DNA of 64,000 nucleotides from Schlegelella_A sp038318385 (GTDB taxonomy: Bacteria; Pseudomonadota; Gammaproteobacteria; Burkholderiales; Burkholderiaceae_C). The stretch covers positions 1-64,000 of the forward strand of contig JBBQCD010000006.1 of NCBI GenBank assembly GCA_038318385.1, given 5' to 3'. Of this stretch, positions 49,566 to 58,274 are shown piece by piece. Positions within the stretch are counted from its first letter, which is position 1. Each line of letters starts with the position of its first letter. The position numbers and the translations under genes are program-made. The notes beneath the pieces were generated by a model. The model was given only the letters and a program-made list of their open reading frames with translations, did no database searches and was not told where the DNA came from.

Positions 49566-49657
49566 GGTCTCCTCGTTCGCTGGCCCGATCGCCCGAGTAT
49601 GCCGTTTGCGACAATCGCAACGGCGCCCCGATGCCTTTCGGGCAGCGAGACTTGCCG

Positions 49658-50701
49658 ATGCCCCTTCTTCCCTACGCCCTTGCCCGCCCTTTCCTCTTCG
49701 GACTCGACCCGGAACAGGCGCATGAACTGACGCTCGGCGCACTGGCCCGCATCCAGCGCACCCCGCTGATCTGTGCGATGCAGCAGCCCCGGATCGCCGA
49801 TCCGGTGACGATCGCAGGGCTGCGATTTCCGAACCGCATCGGCCTGGCCGCCGGACTCGACAAGAATGGCCGCTGCATCGACGGTCTCGCGGCGATGGGC
49901 TTCGGCTTCATCGAAGTCGGCACGGTGACACCGAAGGCGCAACCCGGGAATCCGAAGCCGCGCATCTTTCGCCTTCCCGAGGCCCAGGCGCTGATCAACC
50001 GCCTCGGCTTCAACAACGACGGCCTCGACGCCTTCGTGCGCAACGTACAACGGGCGCGCTTTCGCGCCAGAGGCGGCATCCTCGGCCTGAACATCGGCAA
50101 GAACGCGGCGACTCCGATCGAGCGGGCGGCCGAGGACTACCTGCTCGGCCTCGACGGCGTCTACCCACACGCGGACTACGTGACGGTGAACATCTCGAGT
50201 CCGAACACGGCCAACCTGCGCGCGCTCCAGGGAGACGCCGCCCTCGATGCGCTGCTCGAGGCGCTGCAGGAGCGCAAGGCGCAACTGGCAACGCGCCATG
50301 GCCGCAACGTGCCGATGTTCGTCAAGATCGCCCCTGATCTCGACGAGGCGCAGGTCGCGTCGATCGCGCGGACGCTCGTCGCCCACGCCATCGACGGAGT
50401 GATTGCGACCAACACCACTCTGGAGCGCTCGGCCGTCCGCCACCTGGCGCACGGCGAAGAGACCGGCGGCCTGTCCGGAGCGCCGGTCTTCGAACGCTCC
50501 AACCGCATCGTCGCGCAATTGCGTGCAGCGCTCGGCAAGGCCTATCCGATCATCGGGGTCGGTGGCGTGCTGAGTGCCGCAGACGCAGCCGCGAAGGTCG
50601 TGGCCGGCGCGGATCTCGTGCAGATCTACACGGGACTCATCTACAAGGGACCGGACCTTGTCAGAGAAGCGGCGCAATTTCTGTCGGAACGCCGCTCCTG
50701 A
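49658..50701 (+). CDS. pyrD: Dihydroorotate dehydrogenase (quinone), class 2
   Basis: Membrane-associated FMN enzyme of pyrimidine synthesis that passes electrons to ubiquinone. The 347-residue protein begins with the class-2 N-terminal helix (PYALARPFLFGLDPEQAHEL), then LAAGLDKNGRCIDGLAAMGF, the catalytic-serine motif VNISSPNTANLR, and the FMN phosphate region IGVGGVLSAADAA and YTGLIYKGP. It is divergent from fumC with 92 bp between starts. Confidence 0.96.
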   Translation: MPLLPYALARPFLFGLDPEQAHELTLGALARIQRTPLICAMQQPRIADPVTIAGLRFPNRIGLAAGLDKNGRCIDGLAAMGFGFIEVGTVTPKAQPGNPKPRIFRLPEAQALINRLGFNNDGLDAFVRNVQRARFRARGGILGLNIGKNAATPIERAAEDYLLGLDGVYPHADYVTVNISSPNTANLRALQGDAALDALLEALQERKAQLATRHGRNVPMFVKIAPDLDEAQVASIARTLVAHAIDGVIATNTTLERSAVRHLAHGEETGGLSGAPVFERSNRIVAQLRAALGKAYPIIGVGGVLSAADAAAKVVAGADLVQIYTGLIYKGPDLVREAAQFLSERRS

Positions 50702-50813
50702 CGCCGGGCGGTTGCCAGGGAACGCCCGAATCCCGCTACCCTGCCCGCGGGCGATGCGCTGGGCATTCGTCGCAGCGATCGACGCCGCCCGGCAACGGGC
50801 GCAGGAGCGAGAC

Positions 50814-52232
50814 ATGAATGGGTTCGGGCGCCGCTGGGCGGCGACAGGATTGGGGCTGGCGGCAGCCTGGCTGGCCGGTTGCAGTTCGCTGCCGGTGATG
50901 GTTCCCGACATGATGCCGGCGCGCAAGCCCGTGCTGGTCGAGGCGGCCGACGGCCGGCTGCTGTCGGCGGAGCGAAGCAAAGCCGTCCTCAAGGGTCTCA
51001 AGGTCGGCGACATCGAGACCAGCATCCTCGATCGCCACCTCGCGCTCGAGGAGGCCGTTGCCGGCACGCCGCTCACCACCGGCAACTCCGTCGCGTTGCT
51101 CGAGGACGGTCCCGCCACGTACGCGGCGATGTTCAAGGCGATTCGGGGCGCCCGCGACCACATCAACATGGAGACCTACATCCTCGAGGATGACGACACG
51201 GGTCGCCAGTTCGCCGATGCGCTGATCGCCAAGCAGCAAGAAGGTGTGCAGGTCAACCTGATCCACGATGCGGTCGGCACCCTCGGCACGCCCAGCGCTT
51301 TTTTCACCCGACTCAGCGATGCCGGCGTCAGGGTTCTGACGTTCAATCCCGTCAACCCGTTGAAGGCCAAGGCCGGGTGGGACGTCAACAACCGTGACCA
51401 CCGCAAGATACTGATCGTCGACGGCGAGACCGCGTTCCTCGGCGGCATCAACATCAGCGCGGTCTATTCCGGCGGCTCCGCGAGCGGTGGCTTCGGCTCG
51501 TCCGGGCGCGCGGATCGCTCCGGGAAAAAGGACGCCAAGGAACTGCCGTGGCGAGACACCGACCTGCAGGTGACCGGGCCGGTCGTCGCCGATCTGCAGA
51601 AATTCTTCCTCGACACCTGGGAGGCCCAGAAGGGCGATCCCCTGCCGGCGCGCGACTACTTCCCGAAGCTGCAGGACCGGGGCAAGGAGGTGGTGCGGGC
51701 GATCGCGAGCGCGCCGACGGACCCGTACAGTCTGATCTACACGACCTTCATCTCGGCCATCAACAGCGCCGAGTCCGAGATCCTGCTGACGAACGCCTAT
51801 TTCGTACCCGATCCACAGCTGATGGACGCCCTCGTCGGCGCTGTGCAGCGAGGGGTCGACGTGAAGATGATCCTGCCGAGCACGACCGACTCCTGGCTCG
51901 TCTTCCATGCCGGACGCGCGCACTACGACCGTCTCCTGGAGGGCGGGGTCAAGCTCTACGAGCGTCAGGACGTGTTGCTGCACGCGAAGACGGCGCTGAT
52001 CGACGGCGTCTGGTCGACCGTCGGCTCGACGAACCTGGACTGGCGCAGCTTCCTGCACAACCAGGAAGTCAATGTCGTCGTCCTCGGGCCGGAGTTCGGT
52101 CGGCGGATGCGCGCGTCCTTCGATCGCGACCTGGCCGCCTCGCGACAGATCACTCTGGATGCGTGGCGGCACCGCCCGATCGACGTCAGGGTCAAGGAGC
52201 TGTTCGGGAGAATGTGGGAATACTGGCTGTAG
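50814..52232 (+). CDS. Cardiolipin-synthase-like phospholipase D, lipoprotein type
   Basis: PLD-superfamily enzyme related to ClsA/ClsC, which make cardiolipin from phosphatidylglycerol. The 472-residue protein has a signal peptide with lipobox LAGC (Cys23), and two HxKxxxxD motifs: DHRKILIVDG with GGINIS, and HAKTALIDG with STNLDWRSFLHNQE. A flexible insertion (GGSASGGFGSSGRADRSGKK) follows the first motif. The lipid anchor suggests it works on the outer leaflet side of the inner membrane or in the outer membrane. AGGAG precedes the ATG at 50814. The next gene follows on the same strand. Confidence 0.86.
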   Translation: MNGFGRRWAATGLGLAAAWLAGCSSLPVMVPDMMPARKPVLVEAADGRLLSAERSKAVLKGLKVGDIETSILDRHLALEEAVAGTPLTTGNSVALLEDGPATYAAMFKAIRGARDHINMETYILEDDDTGRQFADALIAKQQEGVQVNLIHDAVGTLGTPSAFFTRLSDAGVRVLTFNPVNPLKAKAGWDVNNRDHRKILIVDGETAFLGGINISAVYSGGSASGGFGSSGRADRSGKKDAKELPWRDTDLQVTGPVVADLQKFFLDTWEAQKGDPLPARDYFPKLQDRGKEVVRAIASAPTDPYSLIYTTFISAINSAESEILLTNAYFVPDPQLMDALVGAVQRGVDVKMILPSTTDSWLVFHAGRAHYDRLLEGGVKLYERQDVLLHAKTALIDGVWSTVGSTNLDWRSFLHNQEVNVVVLGPEFGRRMRASFDRDLAASRQITLDAWRHRPIDVRVKELFGRMWEYWL

Positions 52233-52277
52233 GGGCCGACCCGGCCGCCGCCGCGCCAACCGGCGAGAGGAGATCAA

Positions 52278-53234
52278 ATGCATCGAGCTCGCAAGTTTCG
52301 AGAGCCGTCCCGCGGCGTGACGACGTCAGGGTTCCTGACCGACCTGCCCCGTCGATGGGCCGTCTGGCTGCATGGGGCGCTCGCGCTGCTGCTGCTTGCA
52401 GGCGCAGCAGCGCCGGCAGTGGCCCAGGACGCCGCGGCGTTGAAGGCGCGCTACGCGCAGTCGCAGGAGCGCCTGGCGAACAACCCCTTCGGACGGCCGC
52501 TGTATCTCGAATCGGCGCAGACCGACGACGACCTTAAGGGCGACATCTATTCGGTCATCGAGTACCCCTACACGATGGTCCAGGAGGCGCTGCGCTCGGG
52601 CGACCATTGGTGCGACATCCTGATCCTGCATCTCAACGTCAAGGGCTGCACGACCAGAACCAGTCCTGGCGGCACCCTGCTGAACCTCGCGGTCGGCAAG
52701 AAGTTCGACCAGCCGGCCGGCGATGCCCAGCAACTCGAGTTCACCTACCGCGTCGCCGCCTCCAACCCTGATTACCTCGACGTCCGGCTCTCGGCCGCGG
52801 AAGGGCCGATGGGGACCCACAACTACCGCATCCGCCTGGAAGCGGTGCCGATCGACGGCCGCAAGACCTTCCTCCACATGTCCTACGCCTACGGCTACGG
52901 CTTCGCCGCGCGGATGGCGACCAACCTGTACCTCTCGACCATCGGGGCCCGCAAGGTCGGCTTCAGCAGCCAGGGAAAGACCCCCGACGGCAAGCCGAAT
53001 TTCGTCGGCGGCATTCCCGGCCTGATCGAGCGCAACACCATGCGCTACTACCTGGCCATCGACGCCTACCTCGGTGCCTACACGGCACCCCCCGGCGAGC
53101 AGGTGGAAAGGCGCATCAATGCGTGGTACGACGCGACCGAGCGCTACGCCACTCAGCTGCACGAGATGGACAAGTCGGAATACGTCGAGATGAAGCGCAA
53201 CGAGATCGCGCGTCAGAAGACCGAGAAACGCTAG
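52278..53234 (+). CDS. Exported protein of unknown function next to cls
   Basis: The 318-residue protein has a signal-anchor region (AVWLHGALALLLLAGAAAPAVA, likely cleaved after VA). The mature part has ARYAQSQERLANNPFGRPLYL, DDLKGDIYSVIEYPY, a CDILILHLNVKGC pair of cysteines near residue 115, and YAYGYGFAARMATNLYLST. I recall similar exported proteins in betaproteobacteria but know no function. A ribosome binding site (GGAG) precedes the ATG. It follows the cardiolipin-synthase-like gene by 45 bp and may act with it; that is inference. Confidence 0.68.
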   Translation: MHRARKFREPSRGVTTSGFLTDLPRRWAVWLHGALALLLLAGAAAPAVAQDAAALKARYAQSQERLANNPFGRPLYLESAQTDDDLKGDIYSVIEYPYTMVQEALRSGDHWCDILILHLNVKGCTTRTSPGGTLLNLAVGKKFDQPAGDAQQLEFTYRVAASNPDYLDVRLSAAEGPMGTHNYRIRLEAVPIDGRKTFLHMSYAYGYGFAARMATNLYLSTIGARKVGFSSQGKTPDGKPNFVGGIPGLIERNTMRYYLAIDAYLGAYTAPPGEQVERRINAWYDATERYATQLHEMDKSEYVEMKRNEIARQKTEKR

Positions 53235-53244
53235 GCGGCAGCCG

Positions 53245-54264
53245 TCACCGGCCAGCCTCGGCAGCAAGTTCGCGCTCGAGGAGCGCACGGAAGCGAACCA
53301 GCGCTGCATCCATCGCCAGCGGCAGCATCCGCGCATCGGGATCGCGGGCGATGTTGCGCGCCTGCGCCGTGATCATCGCGCGGTCTTCCTCGAAGGCACC
53401 GACCAGGCTGTCGTAGATCGACTGGACGATGCGCTCGTCGCCCTCGCCGGCACGATGCGACTGCTGGAAGAAGTAATGCGTGCTGGTCTCGGTCTCCGGC
53501 GTCAGTGTCTGGCAACTGTGCAGACGGACCGCGTCGCGCATGTCGTCCTCGGCGCGCCCGACGGGCTTGCCGCCGGAGTGCATCAGCAAGGTGCCGGGCA
53601 GAACGAAGTCGTAGATGAACCAGCGATCGAGGTTCGTCGTGAACTCGCGAAAGCGCCGGTAGAACGGCGGTGCCGGCACGTCGCGGACGCGCCGCGTGAC
53701 GCGGATGCCACGTTCGATCGACCCGATCTCCGCCTGGGCCTGGGCGATGGCGGCGCTGCCACCGAGGGTCTTCTCGTGCACGTAGCTCAAGTGCGAGAAG
53801 TCGAGGAGGTTGTCGCAGATCAGGCGGTAGTCGGTGGCGTAGTGCAGATAACCCGGCTTGTAACGCCACTCCGGGTCGTCGCAGGAGAAATTGTCCGGCA
53901 GCAGCGCGGTGTCGGCGCGTTCCGGCGCGCCCATCCAGACGAAGACCCACTTGTTGCGCACCGCGATCGGGTAGCTGCGCACCCGCGCCGCCGGCGGCAC
54001 CTTGTCCAGGCCGGGCACCTCGATGCAACGTCCCTCGGCATCGAACTTCAGGCCGTGGTAACCGCAGCGAACCGCATCGCCTTCGCGCCGGCCGGCGGAA
54101 AGCGGCGCGAGGCGGTGGCAGCAACGGTCTTCCAGCGCGACGATTCGACCGTCGGCGAGGCGGTAGACGAGGACGGGTTCGTTCAGGACGACCCGGCTGA
54201 ACAGGGCATCGGCAGCGATCTCGTGATCCCAGGCAATCACGTACCAGCAGTCGCGCAGGAACAC
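53245..54264 (-). CDS. Rieske [2Fe-2S] aromatic ring-modifying oxygenase (VanA-like)
   Basis: Terminal oxygenase component of a Rieske non-heme iron system. The 339-residue protein has the Rieske motif CxH...CxxH (DRCCHRLAPLSAG, then CGYHGLKFD) in residues about 45-75 and the mononuclear iron ligands in DNLLDFSHLSYVHEKTLG. The layout and length are those of vanillate O-demethylase oxygenase and related O-/N-demethylases. No reductase component lies beside it. The substrate is not assignable. It ends 10 bp from the convergent exported-protein gene. Confidence 0.88.
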   Translation of the reverse strand: MFLRDCWYVIAWDHEIAADALFSRVVLNEPVLVYRLADGRIVALEDRCCHRLAPLSAGRREGDAVRCGYHGLKFDAEGRCIEVPGLDKVPPAARVRSYPIAVRNKWVFVWMGAPERADTALLPDNFSCDDPEWRYKPGYLHYATDYRLICDNLLDFSHLSYVHEKTLGGSAAIAQAQAEIGSIERGIRVTRRVRDVPAPPFYRRFREFTTNLDRWFIYDFVLPGTLLMHSGGKPVGRAEDDMRDAVRLHSCQTLTPETETSTHYFFQQSHRAGEGDERIVQSIYDSLVGAFEEDRAMITAQARNIARDPDARMLPLAMDAALVRFRALLERELAAEAGR

Positions 54265-54276
54265 GGCGCCTCCGAT

Positions 54277-54918
<642 letters not shown>

Positions 54919-54919
54919 T

Positions 54920-55699
54920 TCAGACTCCTGCCTTGTCGGCAGCCTTGGCGATGACCTGCTCGGCCTCGATCGCGGCAGCCTGCTTGGACACCTCGACGTT
55001 CGCCGAGGCCGTGAGGGTGCGCTTCTCGATGCGCTTCTCGGGGTTCGCGTTGAGGACGATGCGGTGGACGTAGATGCCTGGCAGATGGACCGCGTCGGGA
55101 TCGATGGCGCCGACCTCGACGATTTCCTCGACCTCGACGATCGTGACCTTGCCGGCCATCGCCGCAGCCGGATTGAAGTTGCGGGCGGTGCGGCGGAAGA
55201 CGAGGTTGCCGGACTTGTCGGCCTTCCACGCCTTGACCAGGGAGACGTCGGGGACGAGCGAGCGTTCCATCACGTAGACATGGCCGTCGAACTCGCGCGT
55301 TTCCTTGCCCTCGGCGACGAGCGTGCCGACGCCCGTGCGGGTGAAGAACGCCGGGATGCCGGCACCGCCGGCACGCAGCTTCTCGGCCAGCGTACCCTGC
55401 GGCGTGAACTCGAGTTCGAGTTCGCCGGCGAGGTACTGGCGCTCGAACTCCTTGTTCTCGCCGACGTAGCTCGAGATCATCTTGCGGATCTGCCGGGTTT
55501 CGAGCAGCAGGCCGAGGCCGAAACCGTCGACACCGGCGTTGTTCGAGATCACCGTCAGGTCCTTGACGGCGGAGTCACGCAGCGCCTCGATCAGGGCCTC
55601 GGGGATGCCGCACAGGCCGAAGCCGCCGACTGCGAGCAGCTGCCCGTCACGGACGATCCCGGTCAGGGCGGCCGCCGCGCTGGGGAACACTTTTTTCAT
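54920..55699 (-). CDS. scoA: 3-oxoacid CoA-transferase subunit A
   Basis: Alpha subunit of the CoA-transferase encoded with the gene downstream. The 259-residue protein has AVGGFGLCGIPEALI, TVISNNAGVDGFGLG and the CoA-binding FTRTGVGTLVAEGKE. It is about 25 residues longer than most alpha subunits owing to a C-terminal tail (SKQAAAIEAEQVIAKAADK). The ATG at 55699 was preferred over an upstream start because the family begins at MKKVF. It is divergent from the PaaI-like gene. Confidence 0.9.
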   Translation of the reverse strand: MKKVFPSAAAALTGIVRDGQLLAVGGFGLCGIPEALIEALRDSAVKDLTVISNNAGVDGFGLGLLLETRQIRKMISSYVGENKEFERQYLAGELELEFTPQGTLAEKLRAGGAGIPAFFTRTGVGTLVAEGKETREFDGHVYVMERSLVPDVSLVKAWKADKSGNLVFRRTARNFNPAAAMAGKVTIVEVEEIVEVGAIDPDAVHLPGIYVHRIVLNANPEKRIEKRTLTASANVEVSKQAAAIEAEQVIAKAADKAGV

Positions 55700-55794
55700 G
55701 CACAGTCTCCATTCCGCAAATGCAGCGCGAGAGCGTACACCGTTCGGAGCGCCGTCCTGTCTTCCACCGACCCTGCTCACGAGGAAATTGCGCC

Positions 55795-56202
55795 ATGGAC
55801 CTGAAAACCTTGCAATCGAGTTTCGACAAGGTGGTCGCCGACTACGTTCGTCGGCTGGAGCTGCGCGTCACCGCCGTGCGCCCCGGCGAGGTCGACCTGG
55901 CGATGGCGGTGGCGCCTGGACTGGTGCACAGCGGTGGCGTCCTCTGCGGCCAGGCGATGATGGCGGCGGCGGACAGCGCGATGGTCATGGCGCTCATGGC
56001 CGACATCGGCGAATTCCGGCCGATGACGACGGTTCAGCTGCAGACGAGCTTTCTGCGGCCGGTCCCGGGCGATACCGCCGAGGTGGTGATCACGGCACGC
56101 GTTCTGCGGCGCGGCAAGACCCTCGCCTTCGGCGAGGTTTCCATCACCACCCCCGACGGCCGGCTCGCTGCACAGGCGACGACCACCTACGCCCTGCTGT
56201 AG
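55795..56202 (+). CDS. PaaI-family acyl-CoA thioesterase
   Basis: Single hot-dog-fold thioesterase. The 135-residue protein has the catalytic region LVHSGGVLCGQAMMAAADSA and PMTTVQLQTSFLRPV, typical of PaaI/4HBT enzymes that hydrolyse aromatic or medium-chain acyl-CoA. The ATG at 55795 starts the conserved part. It is divergent from scoA, with 95 bp between start codons. Confidence 0.86.
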   Translation: MDLKTLQSSFDKVVADYVRRLELRVTAVRPGEVDLAMAVAPGLVHSGGVLCGQAMMAAADSAMVMALMADIGEFRPMTTVQLQTSFLRPVPGDTAEVVITARVLRRGKTLAFGEVSITTPDGRLAAQATTTYALL

Positions 56203-56234
56203 CGGCCCGCGAAGCGAGGCCAGGAAAGGCGCGC

Positions 56235-56660
56235 CTAGGGGCCTTCGACCAGTTCGCGCAGCCAGGGCGGCAGCGGCACCGCCTTCTTGCGCGGGAAGTC
56301 AATCCAGACCGTGCGGGCGCCGCCTTCGGCATAGACGACGTCGGGATCGTCGGTGCGGGACAGCTCGATGTAGGTGTTGAAGCTGGTTCGGCCCGCTCCC
56401 GCCACGTAGTGCCTTGCCAGGACATCGCCAGGATATTCCAGCTGCCGCAGGAAGTTGCAGAAGGCGTTGACGATTACCGGACCCTCGCCGGCCGGATCGG
56501 GGGCACCGCCGGCGCGATGCAGCCACTCGATGCGGACGATCTCGAGGTATCGAAAGTAGAGGGTGTTGTTCACGTGACCCATCGCGTCCATGTCGCCCCA
56601 GCGGATCGGGATCGTCATCTCGAGGGTCAGCTTCTTCTTGTCGGGCAGTTCGAAACGCAT
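56235..56660 (-). CDS. 4-hydroxybenzoyl-CoA-type thioesterase
   Basis: Hot-dog thioesterase of the YbgC-like group. The 141-residue protein has the signature RWGDMDAMGHVNNTLYFRYLE, with the catalytic aspartate in GDMDAMGH, and RTSFNTYIELSR. It is convergent with the PaaI gene (32 bp between stops). Substrate is unknown. Two different thioesterases in succession on opposite strands, beside a CoA-transferase, suggest an acyl-CoA-handling region. Confidence 0.87.
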   Translation of the reverse strand: MRFELPDKKKLTLEMTIPIRWGDMDAMGHVNNTLYFRYLEIVRIEWLHRAGGAPDPAGEGPVIVNAFCNFLRQLEYPGDVLARHYVAGAGRTSFNTYIELSRTDDPDVVYAEGGARTVWIDFPRKKAVPLPPWLRELVEGP

Positions 56661-56676
56661 CGCGGCTCCAGGTGGA

Positions 56677-57351
56677 CTATTCGCGAGCGATTCCGAGCTC
56701 GCTGTACAGGCGCTCGACCAGTGCGCGCAAGCGCCCGACTTCGCCCTCGAGGACAGCCTGGTGCGCCTTCAGCGCGGCGATCTCGCCGAGTGCCAGCGGG
56801 TCCTCGTCGAAGGCGGCAACGCCCTGGGTCGCGACCTCTGCAGCCGGCGGTCCCGACAGCAGATGTGCCCAGCGCGCCTCGCGCGATCCGGGCGCACGGG
56901 CCATCTTCACAGCCAACGGGCCGCCACGGCCAGGATCGCGCGCCGCGAGTTCCTCGAGAAAGCCCTCGACCGAGGACAGGTCGGCGAAGCGGTGCAGGCG
57001 CTCGCCATTGGCGCGCAGCTCCGAGGACGTCTGCGGTCCCCGCAGCATCAGCACCGCCAGCAGCGCCACCGACTGCGACGGCAGCGCCAGGGCGCGACCG
57101 AGGTTGTGTTCGTAGCGCGCGACGCGCGATCCGCTCGATTCGAACGCCAGGTTGAGGCTCTTCAGACCGTCGACGGCGAGCTGAACCTCGGCATCGCTGG
57201 CCGAGAAGACCGGGTCGCGTGCGGTCTTCTGGTTGCAACCGAGCGTCAGCGCATTCATCGACAGCGGATAGCTGTCAGGCACCGTGGTCGCCTTCTCCAC
57301 CAGCACGCCGAGCGCGCGCGCCTCGAGCGCCGAGAGCGGCCGCATGGTCAT
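56677..57351 (-). CDS. YceH/DUF480-family protein
   Basis: The 224-residue protein matches the YceH (DUF480) family: LSALEARALGVLVEKATTVPDSYPLS at the N-terminus, LTLGCNQKTARDPVF, RYEHNLGRAL, ALLAVLMLRGPQTSSELR. The fold is two winged-helix domains. A function is not established. The C-terminus is a predicted coiled coil (LGEIAALKAHQAVLEGEVGR). Two close start codons exist (57351 and 57345); 57351 gives the fuller protein. It lies 20 bp downstream of the SDR gene. Confidence 0.9.
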   Translation of the reverse strand: MTMRPLSALEARALGVLVEKATTVPDSYPLSMNALTLGCNQKTARDPVFSASDAEVQLAVDGLKSLNLAFESSGSRVARYEHNLGRALALPSQSVALLAVLMLRGPQTSSELRANGERLHRFADLSSVEGFLEELAARDPGRGGPLAVKMARAPGSREARWAHLLSGPPAAEVATQGVAAFDEDPLALGEIAALKAHQAVLEGEVGRLRALVERLYSELGIARE

Positions 57352-57371
57352 CCTGGCGTCGCCTTCGTTGT

Positions 57372-58154
57372 TCAGATGGAGAAGCCGTCGTCGGCCTGGA
57401 TCACCGCGCCATTGACGAAGTGGCTTTCCTTGGCGCAGAGCATCATCAGCACCGAGTCGAGGTCGGCCGGCTTGCCGATGCGCTTGCGCGGCGTCATCTC
57501 GATCAGGCGCTTGCCCTGCTCCGTCTGCCATTGCAGGTGGTTGATCTCGGTGTCGATGTAGCCCGGGCACAGCGCGTTGACGTTGATGCCGTAGCGGCCC
57601 CACTCGAGCGCCATGGCGCGCGTCATGTGGATGACGGCCGCCTTGCTCATCGCGTAGACACCGATGCGGCCGAACACCCGGATGCCGGCCATCGACGCGA
57701 CGTTGACGATGCGACCCCCGGTGAACGTGCCCGGTGCGGCGCCCTGGGCCCTTGCCAGCATGCGCTTGCCGACTTCCTGGGCGACGAAGAAGGCGCCCTT
57801 GGTGTTGGTGTCGAAGACGAAGTCGTATTCCTCGGGCGTGACGTCCGTCAGCTTCTGGGTGGTCGCCACGCCGGAGTTGTTGACGAGGATGTCGATCGTG
57901 CCCAACTCGGTCTCGGTGTGCGCGACCGCGGCCTTGATGCTGAGATGGTCGGTGACGTCGAGCTTGACCACATGGGCGTCGCCGCCGTCCGCCTCGATCT
58001 CGGCGCGCAGGGCCTTCAGCCGCTCGATCCGGCGGCCGGCGAGCGCGACCCCGGCGCCCGCTTTCGCGAGGGTCCGGGCGAACTGCTCGCCCAGGCCGCT
58101 GGAGGCGCCGGTGACGAGCGCGACGCGGCCCGCGAGATCGATGTTGTAGCTCAA
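57372..58154 (-). CDS. Short-chain dehydrogenase/reductase
   Basis: The 260-residue SDR has the cofactor motif VTGASSGLGEQFA, the structural NNSG motif (ILVNNSGVATTQK), the serine region VASMAGIRV and the catalytic Tyr-x3-Lys in VYAMSKAAV, then PGYIDTEI. The start is a TTG at 58154: AAGGAGG lies at ideal distance upstream (AAGGAGGATTGCG then TTG), and no ATG is available. The substrate is unknown. It is followed by the YceH gene on the same strand. Confidence 0.87.
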   Translation of the reverse strand: MSYNIDLAGRVALVTGASSGLGEQFARTLAKAGAGVALAGRRIERLKALRAEIEADGGDAHVVKLDVTDHLSIKAAVAHTETELGTIDILVNNSGVATTQKLTDVTPEEYDFVFDTNTKGAFFVAQEVGKRMLARAQGAAPGTFTGGRIVNVASMAGIRVFGRIGVYAMSKAAVIHMTRAMALEWGRYGINVNALCPGYIDTEINHLQWQTEQGKRLIEMTPRKRIGKPADLDSVLMMLCAKESHFVNGAVIQADDGFSI

Positions 58155-58274
58155 CGCAATCCTCCTTCGATTCTGCATCTGACGATAGCACGCAGGTGCG
58201 CGCGGGCACGCTCGTGCCGCGGGCGTGAGAGGCATGTTGCGGCTCGTAGAATGAACCGTTCGACGCCTCCTGGA

